Below are positions 23,001 to 36,485 of a stretch of DNA of 64,000 nt, piece after piece. The translations under genes and the position numbers were made by a program. The notes beneath the pieces are model-generated. The model made no database searches. It had not been told where the DNA came from and saw only the letters and a list, made by a program, of their open reading frames with translations. Location of the stretch: NCBI GenBank assembly GCA_038380795.1, contig CM076270.1, positions 20,166,001 through 20,230,000 on the forward strand. Reading direction: 5' to 3'. How positions within the stretch are numbered: the stretch's first letter is position 1; the number at the start of each line of letters is the position of its first letter. This DNA is from Pyrocephalus nanus (taxonomy: Eukaryota > Chordata > Aves > Passeriformes > Tyrannidae).

Positions 23001-26000
23001 TGCAATCTGGGCAGGTGTTTGTTGTGGTAGTCTGAGGCCACTTCCCTTTCTGATCTCTAGTCCTTGTTTTTACAGAGTCATTCAGGTAGATTTGAAAACA
23101 GCAGGTTTCGCTTTTAATAGTGCATCCCATATTTTGAAAGTGTTAATTTGAGCTGCTGTACAAAGGCCTTCCACAGTAAGACAGAATCATTGCTCTAAGT
23201 GTATTTTTGGGGACTTGCAGGCAAGTAACTGATGAGGGATTATATTTCTGATTTAGTTAGAATAAAAGCACCAGCGACATTGCCAATGACCCAGATGTTT
23301 GAAGAAGCTGTAGATTAAGCTATTGGGGCCTGTATTTCCAAATCCCACAATATTGCATTAACACACGTTCAGAAGCTGCAGAATTGGATTTAAATCCAGC
23401 TCTTGAACCCTCTTCATAATCTCATTTTATACCTGGAATGGTGAAAATAATGGTAATGCAGCTGCTGCAAGAGTGACTGTGTGAGCATTTTTCACATTAG
23501 AAAGGCTTTTAATAAAGTAAAAGTACCTTAAATGCAGAAGCATCTTTCCTTACTTCCTTCAAGCCTTGATAGCGATGAAAAAAATTTCAAGTATTGTAGG
23601 TGACTGTGGGCTGGAGACTGGTGGAAAAGAGTTACGGTCTCTGACTCATGGTGTAGTACAAGCTTCACATATTAAGGCCTCATTAAATATTGACGATGTT
23701 TACATCATTCATGGTTATTTTCAATTTTTCCTGCATGTATGACTGTCAGATGGCATTACAGATGAAGACGAAGCAAGAGAGCAGCGGTTGCATCAATCTC
23801 AATTTTGATTCTGGATGTTTCCTTAAAAAAACAACAAACAAACAAAAGAAAAGAAAAAGGTGAAAAAATGGGAAGGAAAATAATTGCCTATATTTATAAA
23901 GAAATCCTGAAGAGGGTTAGTGTATCATGTACTGAAGTTCCTCAGCAAGGGTCATAAATACATGTAAATGTTGTGGCTTACATCCAAGATCATCTTGCCA
24001 TGCTGCAGGCTTGGCACACTTGCAAGTTTGATGAATGGGCAGCAGTGTGGGGAGAGAATGGACACGTAGCAGTGTGCACTACAGGAGTGCTCCTGGAGGA
24101 AAAAAAAGTGCTAAATCAGATAGACCTCACTGTGACTTACACTGCTGATTTACCTCCTGATGGTAGAAATAGAAAATGGGGTTTCCAGTCCTTTTCAATG
24201 GTAATTTACCATCTGCTTGGAACAGGTGGTGTTTCCCTTTGAATGTGGTTCTGTTGTACATAAATGAAGTGATGGATTTCCATTCCAGGACATTTTGTTC
24301 AAAAAAAAAAAAAAAAAGTTAATAATCTGCATATTTTTCAATGGATGCAGGGACCTGCCAGAGAATTAGAGCCTAAGTGGAGAAATGGCTCGTTTACAAT
24401 AGCTGATTCAGTTGGAACATAAGAGTTTTGCTCCAAAAGATGTGAAAAAGGAATTTCCTGGTATTACCGTTGGTTTCTTATCTGGCCCATACGCTACATG
24501 TGGTAGTTGTATATTTTTTTTTTTTTTTTTTTGTAGTGGTTTTATTTTTTTGAGTTCTATATCCTGAAATAAAATGCTGAGAACAAGACCATGATTTAAG
24601 CCATTTTTCATCTGAAAAAAAAGAAGCAGCCCTTTACAGGCTGTTGTTTTACCAGTAGAGGATAAATGAGGATATATGGAAGATAAGGACATAGAGGGTA
24701 TATGGAAGGCAGAAGTGAGGATGAAAGATCAGCTGTGTAGTTTTGTGTTACAAAGCCTGTGAGCACAGAAAGAGTTATCTGTGAATTGTGGACAGCTAAG
24801 GCCAACTGCCCAAATTCAGGTTTTGCTAAGTCTGGTACTTTTTGGAGCCAGTTTACCTTTTTAGAAGATCATGGCTATTATGGGTCATTTCCAACAGAGA
24901 CTGAAGGGACTCGTTTTTCCCTTCTTTTGGGAGATGTTGGAAAGAAAACAACAACAAAACACAGCGATATATATTTCTGTGCTAACTTGTGCTTGATTTA
25001 TGAGCACTTGGCTTTCTTTGAAATAGAGGGCTAATCTATTACATTCAAGAGACAGATAAATTAGAAAGAATTTGCAGGAGTTGAATGAAGGCTTCTTCCT
25101 TCTCCTCTGTGGGCAGAGGGCTGGGGTTTGTGTTAACCTGCTGAGCATCTCAGGAGTGCATGTACAGCTTAGAAATCTTGCTTGGCTTAGCCCTATCCAG
25201 ATATTGTTTTTCTTTCCCACATCTCCAGTGTTGAGGTGCAGCTACTGGCAGTGTACTCTGATTGACAGCTGATCCGAGGAGCCACAAAGATCCCTCAGCA
25301 GCACATCCCTTCTGGAGGAGAGCAAGGGGCTGTTGCCTTTAGATTCTCTCTGTGCCTGGGCAGTTCCTCCCTTCTAAAATGGATTTTCTCCTCAGTGAAA
25401 AGAGGTCAGAAGTTAAGATAGAAAGGATGAAAAAGCAAAGCTGGTAATGCAGTTACTTCATTCTTTCTGAGTATCATTTTGGGTGAAGTGTAATGCTTTG
25501 CTTTTGACTGTTACAGAGTATTTATATTAAACAAAAGTTGTCTAGAAGTTGTCTTACTGAATCACTCTATGGTGGAGGCAATTGCCTCTAAAGAACAACA
25601 TAAAAGGAATCTTTCTCAATAGGTAAAGGTGGCTAAACCTGGCGAAACTTGCTCCCTTAATGTTTGTGTCCTGGTCTGTTCTGCTCAGAGAGAGCAGTTT
25701 AAGGCCTGAAAAAAAGGTTTTATCTTCCAAATTCTTTTTCTTAGTGTTGGTTCTCATAACTCTTGATAGCCCTGTTGAGTAGAAAATGATCAATTAAGTG
25801 GTAAGAAAACCAGGTAATTATTTTAACAAGCATAGAGAAGTATGCATTAAGCTTGCAAGTGGTCTACCATTAGTTTGATAAATGCAGTTTTCTTAATAGA
25901 TGTCCTCCCTGCTCAGGAATGTTAACATATGGAGATTTTAAACCACTGATGGTGAAATCTAGTAAGAGAAAAATCCTAATTTTTTAAGATATCATAATAT

Positions 26001-28191
26001 AAATAATTTGAAGGACTGCTTTTTTTTTTCTTTTGTTTGTTTGTTTTTAAATTTTTATTTTATTTGCATCGCATTTAACCTTATGGTAAAGGCAATTATG
26101 TCTAACCAAATTTTTAATCAATACCAACATATATTAGGTATTAAGGAACTGTGTTTATAGGAATGTCAGAAACTAAGTCCTTTTAAAGACCCTTCCTGGC
26201 CATTACATCAGCTTTCAGTGTGATCTGGAAGGCTGAGATGAGCTGAGCTGAAGTGTCAATGGATTTGGTCCCTATTATAACTCTGGCATTCTCATTTTGG
26301 GAAAAATAAGCTCCAGAGAGTGTATGTGAAGGTGGCAACCACCATCTCCTGCTGGAATATTTGGCAAGCTAGACTTGTGTCAGCTGTTCAGGCAAACAGC
26401 CCCATTTAAAAACAACTGTATCCAAAATGAGACCTTTGCCTTAGCATTTTAGGTCAAATTCTTACCTGAGTTAAATCTGTGTCACTCAATGTTTATATTT
26501 GTTTCTTTTATTTATTTTTTTTTCCAATTATGTTTATTTCTTCACACAGGGAGTCAGACAAGGCTCTCAACACTTGTATCAGGACCGCTGGTGCAGATGG
26601 AAATGCTGTGTGGTGTGGTTCAGTTGTAAATGTTTAATTCTGTGTACATGGTAGGGATTTGGTTTTAATGAAAACGTTACTGACATTTACACTTTCCCTT
26701 TCCTTTGTTTTTTACAGAACTACAGATGGTTTTAGTATTGTATACTTTCTGAGTTGACAATTAATTGTCTTTAATAGCCTACCAAAATCTATTGCTCGCT
26801 TTTAATTCTTTCAGTCTGGATATTTGTCCTGCATGACTTATCCAACTTTCCTTCATCAAAGTGTTTGCATTTGTTTCAATTTATTTCATTGGCAGAGAAT
26901 TTAATTTGGTGTTTATACCAATTTATTAAATAAAATACCATGTGATGACTAAAAATAATTTAACTATTTCTTAACTGAGTTGGAAGGAAGGATGAAACCC
27001 CCACTATGTGTGGGAAGTTCCAGATCGCTTCAAGTATATTTTTCCAGAGTTGTTGCTAAATCCTCAAAATGTATCAGTGTATGTGTGTAGTTGTATTGGA
27101 TCCACTGAACACACTGTGCAGTCCCAGACAATGCTTTTGGGGTCTCCCATTGTGGTGGAGATCCTGTAACTGTTCATTTTTGGTCATGCTGGAATCCATA
27201 CTTGAAGATGCTGTTAACATCTTAGACCTTACTGTGCCTTTTTTTTTACACAATCTGGCAGAATTTATTTTTAAATTCGTTACCTTTTTCCAAGGTGGAA
27301 CATTTCTTATGTGGAAAAAGCTTACCTCAGATTAAAGAATATATTTTAGAGCTGCTGTTACCAGAATACTCAGGGAAGTACATTCACTCATTCAAGTAGC
27401 ATCACTAAGTCTGATGAGAACTTCTAATGAAGTGCAGTTACAATTCTATTTATGACTACTGTTTGACAGCTTCACTATCTGAATGCCCACTATTGATTGA
27501 TTAAATAAATGTATAACAAACCCCTTTGCTGTCAGATTTTTTAAATAGAACTCAGCAGTGTGACTGAAATGCTCAACAGCTGCTGTTGCCTGAGGTGGTG
27601 TATGCAAATGTCTGTGCCTGGGCACTTTGACTCGCTTTCTTGCAAAATACAGTTCTATCAGCTGAAAAACATGGTTTGAAGGAGTTTGAAATTCTGTGAG
27701 GGCTTCTTTAGACATTTCTAGATATGGCTTATGTTAGGTGAGAACTCCTAGAAGCAGATGACTCCTGAAACCCAGAGCATGGATTGATTCCTACTGTCTT
27801 AGAACTGTGCTTTTTATTTCACTTGTGCAGTTTGTGGGTCTTGAAGAAACATTCTCAAAATTAACACTTAGGAATGATGCAAACCTTGTGAGAGCAGAAA
27901 ATTCAGTGCAAGCCTAAATCAGAGATCACTGAAGTTGAAGGGAACTTCTCCATTGACTCCAATGGAATTGGAATCAAGCTGTTGGTGTTTCTGGGTTTCT
28001 ATTGCAGGGCTGGCTGAGGTCATATGCTCAGAAACTCAGATTATTTGTTTTTCTTTCTCTTTATTTGTGTTTCTATTTCTTCCCTGAGTTGCTCCTTATA
28101 TCTGGAGATCTCCTAAACTTGTAGTGGTGTACTTTGTTTTCAGCAGTTGTGCTGTTAATCTTGTTTTAGGAGTGTTGTAGAGCAGTGCCAT
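20069..28191. other. unassigned non-coding sequence
   Basis: No supported exon or repeat. It holds A-runs and T-runs (about 24301-24317, 24514-24532), an A-rich stretch (23826-23861) and a T-rich stretch (about 26020-26065). The overlapping frames at 21965-22399, 22041-22367 and 21729-22076 lie in a GC-richer patch on both strands. A good 3' splice site at about 26717 is followed by 13 open codons and a later AATAAA (26929-26934), but the support is too thin to call an exon. Confidence 0.35.
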
Positions 28192-28227
28192 GAGTCAGAT
28201 CACAAATCCGAGTCAGACCACAAATCC
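28192..28227 (+). repeat. 18-bp tandem duplication
   Basis: Two near-identical 18-base units, 'gagtcagatcacaaatcc' and 'gagtcagaccacaaatcc', are followed by a third, decayed partial unit. They differ at one base, which indicates a fairly recent slippage or local duplication. Confidence 0.85.
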
Positions 28228-31200
28228 AAATCAGGTCAAATCATTTGCTTGAAAATTACTGCAGTTTATTTTTCATGGGGATCTACATGTGGCCTTATTA
28301 GTTGCAGAGACTTATCCTTTTAGAGATGAGCATTTAAACACTGTCTTGTCGTTTTGGTATTTGAGATGGATCTGTACTAACTGAAGCTGTAAAATAATTC
28401 AATTAAAAGGCTGGGATTTTTTTTTCTGTATAGCAGATATTACTGATGGAGGATTCAATTTCCTGTCTTGTTACTGGTAATGTTTTATTATGTTCCAGAA
28501 GAGTGTGTTAATATTGGTCTGAAAGCTCTAGGTCTAGCAGTATTATGTTATAGACAGTGCATTGAATTGTTAACACAGAGTGTGGTAAGCAAGGAATGTG
28601 GTCCTTTCCTGTCACATGGAAATGTTTGGATCACTCTGAAATCAGTGATACAGTGCATTAAAATATATGGCTATTTTTTAACATTTACCAAACTCTTTCA
28701 GGTAGTTATGCTTCCTACCATAGTTCAGGAACCTGCTAATGAAGGTGTCAGTAATTTTCTTATATATTCTAAGTAGGGAAAATTTCAGTGTCTTTCTCAC
28801 ATGCGTGCAATTTTGGTGGACTAGATGCTCCAATCTGTTAGTGCAATATCAATGAAAGTAGTGTGTGTTACTTGCTTTCAATTGGCATGTTTCTGCTTGC
28901 TTCAGTTTGGATGAATTGGCACAGTCTGAGGGGAAACACTGGGTTTGGAGCAGCCACCTACTTGCAAAATTTCAAACTTGGGTTTACATTACAAAGCAGT
29001 CGTGATAAGAAGCAGAAAATCACCCCAAACTTTGTGGGGCTATTCCTGTAAAAGAAAAAAAAAATCGATTAGATTTATGATAGAATAAGAAATTGTATCG
29101 GTTTTGAGTGCAACCTGTCTGTAATGAAGGGGTTTTTAGCTGAGCTGCAATGCCTGAGTGTGTGCTCAGCCCATTTTCAGGTGTCCAGGTGAAAGAGTGT
29201 GTGTGATGTGTTATTGGGGTGTAGCTGCCAGGCTGTGGCAACTTGATAATGTCTGTTTGTTCATTAGGTAGATGGCTTAACTCTTTTGCTCTCTGCTACA
29301 ATACGTCAGTGTTTTTTTCCTCCTCTTGGTTTCTCATTGTCTGGTTCAATTAACAGTGAAAGACATTTCTTTTTCTAACTCTGTGCTTTTATGGAGGATA
29401 TGTGTTTGTACACAGTGGATGCAGAGAAAGGAGCAGGTAGTTACACACTCAGTGTGCAGCATTAATGTGAGGCACTGTTGCTATTTTCAGAATGTGAACT
29501 TGAATATAAGACTTTAAGTTCAAGGCTTGATTATCCAAGACACTGGATTAGCTCAAAGAATTTAAATGAAACACTTGAAAAAGTCAGTCCATCTTAAGTA
29601 AAGAACCAGGTTAAAAGAAAGGCAGCAATTCTACTCAGTTTGGAGTTGCAACTCAAAATAGTGCAATTGATAATTGCTGCATCCAGTGGTAGTTCAATAT
29701 AGCTGTGTGTTAATGAGTTAATTCTTCCACACCAAGGCTTGACAGTTGTGAATCCCAAAGCTGTTTTCTGAGGTGTAATTTCCCATTACAGTGCTGCCTT
29801 TGGATTTCTAGCTTATAAGGAAATGCTTCTACCACTTACCTCTATGTTCCTAGAAGTGAGTAAAGAAAAATAATGAAAGGCAGGATTGTCTGATTCCTCT
29901 TTAATTGATTGAAGACACTACCAAAGCAGAGACTGCAGAAAATTCTGCAGGGACTTTTGAGATTTGTGGCTTAAAGAATGAGAGGGGAAAAATTGCTCCT
30001 GAACAGAAGAAGTACTTGGGGGAGCCTGGGTTTACCATGGGGTAAATAAAATCTGATGTCCTGGGCCTGAATGCTGCAGAGCAGAGTGAAAAGGGTGGTC
30101 TCCCACAGCGGTGGTGTGCTTTGTGTTTATCTTCTTGGAAAAAATATCTTCCAGATGTATTATGAAAGGGGTGGTGATAGAGTGAAGAGTACTGAAGTGC
30201 AGTTATATCCCTGTTTTCTGTTAATAGGTCAGTGTCAAGAAACTGAGTCCAGGGGGAGAAATGGGGAACCCAGGCAGTTCTGTCACCCTATCTGGTGCCA
30301 CCCCAGTTTCCAAACAGTACATTCAGTTCTCTGCAGCAAAGCAGAAACCAGGGCGGACCAAAACCTGGACTTTTGGATTTTCAGGAGGAGGACAGATTTG
30401 CAGGAAACGTTAAGGCCTGAAAACTGGGCTCAGTCCAAATTGCTTTGGCAGCATTTTATACCAGCTCTTAATATCCCTTCACACTGAGCTGCACAGCACT
30501 GGTGGAGCAGGTGGTGATGCTGGTATGGGATGCAGCAAAGCTGCCACATCTTGTGTTGTGAGAGCCAGTGATTCTCCTCCATAAAACACGTTGCACAGAC
30601 AAAAGTGAAATCAGCAACCTGGCTAATTGCTCAGAGGGTAGAACACCGGGGGGCACTAATCAAGGGGCAGCAATGCTGAACAGGCAGGCACTGGAGCACC
30701 ATTAACAGAGCTCTTGTTACCGCGGAGCACAGGAATTGTCTGCTGACAAGAGGAGAAATGGAGAATATCTCTGAAAGAGAAACAGAGTGAAGACGAAGGC
30801 AAGCTTTGAGTTTCAAAGTTCCTTGACCTTCACTGGTCAGGGACATGTAGCTTTGTCATTATTTGTCAGGTTGCTGTTTCAAGGAGAGAACAATTATTGT
30901 TCTTGTGTTAATGTTGTGTACAGAGTCCTTTCTTCCTCTGGTGTCTCTCCATCCCGTCACAGATGTACATATTATTTAATAAGATAAATTCTTGTTTCCC
31001 ATCTCAACTACACTTTTCCAGATTTGAATATCTAAGACTGTATTTGCTTGGAAATACAATAAATGCAATTTAATAGTTGTATAGTTTCTTTAAGTCAAAT
31101 ATATATATAGTAAATGAAATTCTAAATGAACAATGGAGAGGATGAAATAAAGATAATTAAGCTTATCTCTGTCAGTAGAATGTAGGTTACAAGCAAAAAA

Positions 31201-33457
31201 AATCATTCCTAAATAGGCAAATGTGAACACCATCTCAATCTAGGAAGATTAGGAAAAAACCCCACACTCTACTGCCCTTTAGCTAGATTTAGCTTTTGTC
31301 TTGCTTCTCAGCACACCTTTAAACGCCAGTAATTTCCACTAAATTAGCTATCCTATCAATTAATGTCCATTACCAGGATAAAGGCTTTTTTTTTCTTCAT
31401 AATAATTAGGCTGTGATTGCCAGATTTTCAGTGGCTTGGTCTGACAAGTAAGAGAGGAATACACTGAATGTGTTTGACTAATTCATGTGTCTAATTTGCT
31501 TGCTCTACTGTTTTTGTTTTTTTCCTCATTAATCTTGTAAGTCTCTGTGGAAATAACAATCTTGTCAAAAAAAGAAAAGGAAAGGGCAGTGTAGCCACCC
31601 TGGTTGGTTATACATGGAATATTCAATGCTTTTCCCATGACAGGAAATAAGGAGTCTGGGAAATGGGTATTACCTGAACCAATAAGATCACTGCTGACAT
31701 AACTCATCAATTTGTTTGCTATAAATTCCTTAAAGCATGTTTGGTTGATTTATAGGTAGTTCCTTGTTATTACCTATAGCCTTGGAGAAAGAACTGACTT
31801 GTTTGGATAATGTCCAGTAAAGCTGCACTGAGGCACATATGCACTGCTTGTAAAGCTGGCTGAAAAAAATCCAATCATGGAAGGTTGTCCTTGCCTTGGA
31901 TTTGAGTCTGTGACCTTCAGAACATGCAGTCAGTGACACTGGGGATAAACCAGCATTTTTGAGAGACTGAGAGTTCAGAGCTCATACAAGTTTTTGAGCT
32001 TCCAAGTCCATTTATCTAACAAAAGCTGGAGGCTGGGGACAACTCCTTAGTTTCTGTTTGCATAAGCAAACATCTGGTATAAAGATCCACTCATCTTCAT
32101 TTTGACAAAGAAACCGTATTTTTAGACAAAAAGGGCTGCAGAGACTTTGAGGCACTGAAGCTATTTCTGAAAAGCCCTGGTGTATGAAGATGTCAGCTTC
32201 CTCCCCTGAGCCACTCTCCAAATGCAAAGTGCTTTAATCTCGCTGCACTAGTCATGGATGGCCAGAACTTCTCATGAATGACCTGGAAAATAAATCTGTG
32301 AATACAGCGATATCACAGATAAATCCTTTATATATGTGTGTGTTTATACATATGTCTCTATATATACACATGTGTAATGTCTATTTATACTTTCTAAGAT
32401 GTTCTGTTAACACAGAATATCCTCTTGCCCAAACGTCGTAATTTCAACCATGAAAATGATTCCATGTCGCTTTCTCATTCACACCTTTTTAGACTCTGCC
32501 TGTTTTTCTTCTCATTTATTTATTTATATTTTTAATTTTTGTTTAACAACTGCCAAAGTGATATCAGCATTTTAAATATATGGGAACCATGTGTTTATTT
32601 TCTACAGAGGAGTTTGAATTCTCTGTGGTTCAGTTTGAGGAAGTGGAAAAAAAAACCCTATAAATAATCAAAAGTGCACATTTGTAGGAATTCTTCAAAT
32701 CTGTGCTATACACTAATGGTAATGTACAGCTGTGGTTGTGGTGAACAGAGATTGGGAAATGTGTCATTCAAAGCCTGAAATTCAAAAGGCAGAAACTGTA
32801 ACTCCCAAGGGATGCTGTCACGGCTCACAAGTTATGCTTTCTTGTGCAAGGGTTGGGTTTTGGCTTTCTTTGGATGAGGCTCAAATTCAGCCCACCTGTG
32901 GCAAGTCAATCTACTCGTGCCTGTAACTCAGCTAGGAGGTTATGGCATCAGCACCAGGAGCTCAGTGAGGTGGAAGGCTCTTGCAGCTGTTTAATCCTCA
33001 TACTGAGGTCCCAGAGGCAGTTCCTGTATGATTGTCACACTTCTGATATAACAGGTAGTGACTGTGTGTGTGTGTGTAGAACAAGTATAATTTTTAATTT
33101 TTTTTCCCCACATTTGCAGTTTAATACTTTTAATATTTTTTTAATAATCCTAAGGAAGTGATCAGAAAAATGGAAATGAGATAGGTAAAAGAGGGAGAAA
33201 GAAAGAAAAGGAGAGTCAGGCTCTAGAAGACAGTTTAAAGTGATCTGAGGTGTTTTTTTTTCCTGCAGTTGGTGCATTCAGATAGAAATTGAAGCTGAAT
33301 CCAGTTACTAGAAGAATAATCTCCTAAAAACGGTCTAACCTAATGTTTAGAGTGAAATATTAGGCTACTTAATTTACAAATACCAATGAAATAAGTGCTA
33401 TACAGCAATGTCAGACATTTGAAATGTACTCTGCATGGATGCAGGGCAAGATTTTAC
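28228..33457. other. unassigned non-coding sequence
   Basis: A 138-codon open frame at 30071-30487 is the longest here. It has no domain I recognise and no splice signals at its edges. A mixed TA/TG/CA-rich simple tract lies at about 32325-32375 and a short TG run at 33063-33077. Nothing else could be assigned. Confidence 0.35.
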
Positions 33458-33576
33458 CTGGAATGTTGCTCCTGGACGCTGTGAATTTGAGCCAGGTCCT
33501 GTACACCATCCAAGGGGAGGGAAGCAGAGAGCCTGGCTGAGTCACTGCTGTCTGTGATCTGCTGCACAGAGTCTGC
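33458..33576 (-). other. candidate internal coding exon
   Basis: On the minus strand a long pyrimidine run ending in TCTTCTCCCAG gives a very strong 3' splice site just above 33576. CCAG|GTAAAAT gives a good 5' splice site below 33458. The 119 bases between are open in phase 0 for 39 codons plus 2 bases. The translation is hydrophilic, rich in S, D, Q and A, with a stretch of I/L/V spacing that could form a helix. I do not recognise the protein. A second frame is also open, so the frame is not forced. Decoy exons of this quality occur in vertebrate introns. Confidence 0.3.
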
Positions 33577-36370
33577 CTGGGAGAAGATTGAGGGAAAGTA
33601 GGGATGTTTACAGAGAGCACAGATGTCACTTTACAGAGAAGTGGCTCAGACATGCAGCTCTTGGAGAGCGGCACTCTGTTAGCCCTCATTGCTGTAGAGA
33701 AAGGAATAAGAACGTTGGTAGAAGTAGGCAAGGAACAAGTCTCTGTCTGATACCCCCTGCAGCTGCCTGTTTTCTTTGGCTATTGTTTCAGGGAAGATTA
33801 AAATGCCATCCCTTATGATCAGAAAAAGAATGTTTGCTGGGAAACCAGGACCTGGGGGAATTTGTTCACTGGTAGAAATCATATTTCTCATGTCATTCTG
33901 GTGTCTTCAAGTGTAATTGCAGTCAGTCATTTGGCATGTCTGAAAATAGCACATCTTCCTCCAAATGCACATGACTTTGTAATATGGAAAAGAATTAATG
34001 TATAATAATCATTGTTCTAGTTCAACTTCTACGTAGCTTTAGTGGGAAAGGCAGGAGAAACATTTTTTAAATTCCAGTGGAAAGCCAATGTATTTTGTTC
34101 CCCTCTGACTAGGGTAATAAATTGTAGTGGAAAGAAGGGAATAGAGATAAGGTGTTAAGCTGGCAATGTGTGCCAGAAAGAGTAAAGTGATACCAGTAAA
34201 GCTTTGGTTTAAGCATTGCCCCTGGATGTAATTTCAGTGACTTTCAGTGTGTATTGCACCATTTCCTAGATAATTCCCTTTATCAATTGCAGAGTAAAAA
34301 CTCCTTTCACATGGTACCAGTCAGATAGGGTTTGACCCCATCATCAGGCTCCCACCTCTATTTATAGTGCTGTTTGCTTTCGCAGTTTTTTTGTGGCTGA
34401 TCTGTAAATGTGGCTGGAAGCAGTGTTTTGTGAATGCTGCAGAGTTACTGATGGCACTGGGGTGTTACTGGGTGCAGATGTCAAAGTGAGAGATCATTGG
34501 CATAAAGGAAATCAATGTATGTGAGTGAAAGCAATTAAGAAGTTTAATCATGGGAATAACATTTTCTCCCCTTACTGTAGTGATGAAAGACCTTTGCTTA
34601 TTTACCGCTTTTGGTAAATTACTCATAATATGCTCGTCCTTTAGACTCAGCACTAAAAGCAGCTGTAATCCAAGTATGAGACAAGTTGCCCTTTCTTAAC
34701 ATTTTTCTTTTACTTTAACCATTCATCTGCTTGTAATGAACTTGCACCTCATGCATTCCTTGACCTGGACAGTGAAGGTGAATCAGTAGGTTTGCAATGC
34801 TGTAGTCTTGAATAAATAATCAACCAACTAGGCTGAAGATAGATTAAAAGAACAATATGCTGTCACTCTACATGACAATACAGCAAGTAATTTCAAAAAG
34901 CAAAGCTGAAATATTCAATCAAAGCCACGTAAGCATAAATGAGTTGCTAGGAAACATCTTTTTTCTTTCCTTCTGTCTAGTTCACCTTGATGGGAGATTT
35001 TCTCAAGTCTTCTACCAAGGATGAGAAGAGGCAAAAAAAAAAAAAAACTCTTGAAGTTGGCTGTTGTCCTCAGTTAAAATGAGCTGACACTGTTTCTTAT
35101 CAGTATTCTGCTGAGGCACCCAAGCCTCTTCATTTCTTTCTTTAACAAATGATTGATCTGGACCTGAGGATTGAGGGAACCTTGTAAAGTGCTAAAGCAA
35201 ACAAATGGAGATAGAGGGATTGATTGTGCTCTGCTGCAGTGATTTTATGCAAGTGTTTTTTATCCTTAAGAGACTTCTAGCTTTTGAATTGAAAAAGGTT
35301 TATATAGGCTTGAATCATTAAAACCTTTATTTACTTTCAATTAGTGATGTGCTGAACTGTTCAAGGAAAAGTTCTGGGATGGAAAAACTCGGTGTATTCT
35401 ACATATTGGCATAGTGGTAGGTGGCAGCTTGTTTGCCAAGTTTTCCATGGCCTTTGATAGGAGTGTAACTCTAAGAGCAAAGATGTCTAGGTAGAGAGTT
35501 TGGGTAGTGTAGGTGAAACTGTTGTGTTAATAACTTTAGTTCAGATGGAGTGCTGAGGTTCATGGATGCTCTCACTGGGCTGAGCAGTGTGTCCCATTCC
35601 AATATCCTCTTCTGCTTGGTTGCCAAGTGTGAAAGCTGTCATAGCACTCAAACCTGTCAACTGGCAGGACTTGCTCAAGGTGTTGTTGAAGTTGCTGAGG
35701 ATAAAAAGTGGTGGTGACCTATCAACTTTTCCTCCTCCTGGCAGTTGGAAAGCTGTGCTGTCCTACAAAAACCAGCAAGCAGTTGTGGCCAGAATTGGCT
35801 CAGAAGGGAGGCGAGACTGAGCAGCCTTTTGAAAGATCTGGTATGGCTTTCCTAACATCTTCAATTTAGATTACACTATAAAAGAGTCAAAATCAGAATT
35901 CTATGGTTCACTGTAAAGTTCAAAGGAAAATACTTGGGTTTTCTTCTGTAATAGAATGCTGTGTATAGTACCATCCATGAGAAACTTCCAAATCACATAA
36001 CATAGATGTGGTCAACCTGTCCAAAGGTGAAATTAGGCAGTGGGTGGACAAGCTCACTCCTACCTCATCAACTAAAATTAGTCTTTCACTGTAGCCTGTG
36101 AACATGCCTGCCATCTTTTGAAAATTCATTTTCTTTCTTGTTAATTCCTTAGAGAGACATTGTTTGCTGACCTTGCCTAGTAATTGTTGCTGAGTTCAGC
36201 CGTGGATTTAGGCTTTATAAGAGTAAAACAATAGAGAAAAATGTGCATGGGAGAAGCGATGGAACAGGTCAGGTTTGAGCACAAACAGCTTTCTTTTCAC
36301 AAGTGAATTACACAACTGGAATTGCAGAGAGGTGAGAGATTTCCCCACCACTCCCTCCCCAGCTCTGCAT
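33577..36370. other. unassigned non-coding sequence
   Basis: A15 at about 35034-35048 is the only simple-sequence feature of note. Open frames at 33588-33818 and 35587-35820 have no supporting signals. Confidence 0.35.
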
Positions 36371-36485
36371 GCTGAGCATGATGCCGTATGATCTGGAATA
36401 TCCCTTGGGTTAGTTGGGATCAGCTGTCTTGGCTGTGTCCCCTCCTGGCTCCTTGTGCATCCGCAGCCTCCTTGCTGGTGGGATG
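36371..36485 (-). mobile_element. fragment of an avian endogenous retrovirus LTR (ERVL-like)
   Basis: The plus strand carries 'gctgagcatgatgccgtatg', 'tctggaatatcccttgggtt', 'gggatcagctgtcttggctg', 'tgtcccctcctggctccttg' and 'tgcatccgcagcctccttgc' in unbroken order. From memory this matches the reverse complement of a common bird LTR whose sense strand begins TGTCCTGGTTTCAGCTGGG, so the LTR points left. Only the middle of the LTR is clear. The start is missing, and the part beyond 36371 towards 36200 is too diverged to align by eye. No viral genes are present. Confidence 0.65.

Noticed and set aside
24301..24532. A-run and T-run that might mark a processed retrocopy
   Set aside because: No coding similarity next to either tract and no target-site duplication could be seen.
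26718..26950. Possible last exon: strong acceptor, 13 open codons, stop, later AATAAA
   Set aside because: Such a short frame with a poly(A) signal 200 bases on is expected often in AT-rich DNA.
30071..30487. 138-codon open frame
   Set aside because: No family resemblance, no acceptor or donor at its borders, and composition like its surroundings.
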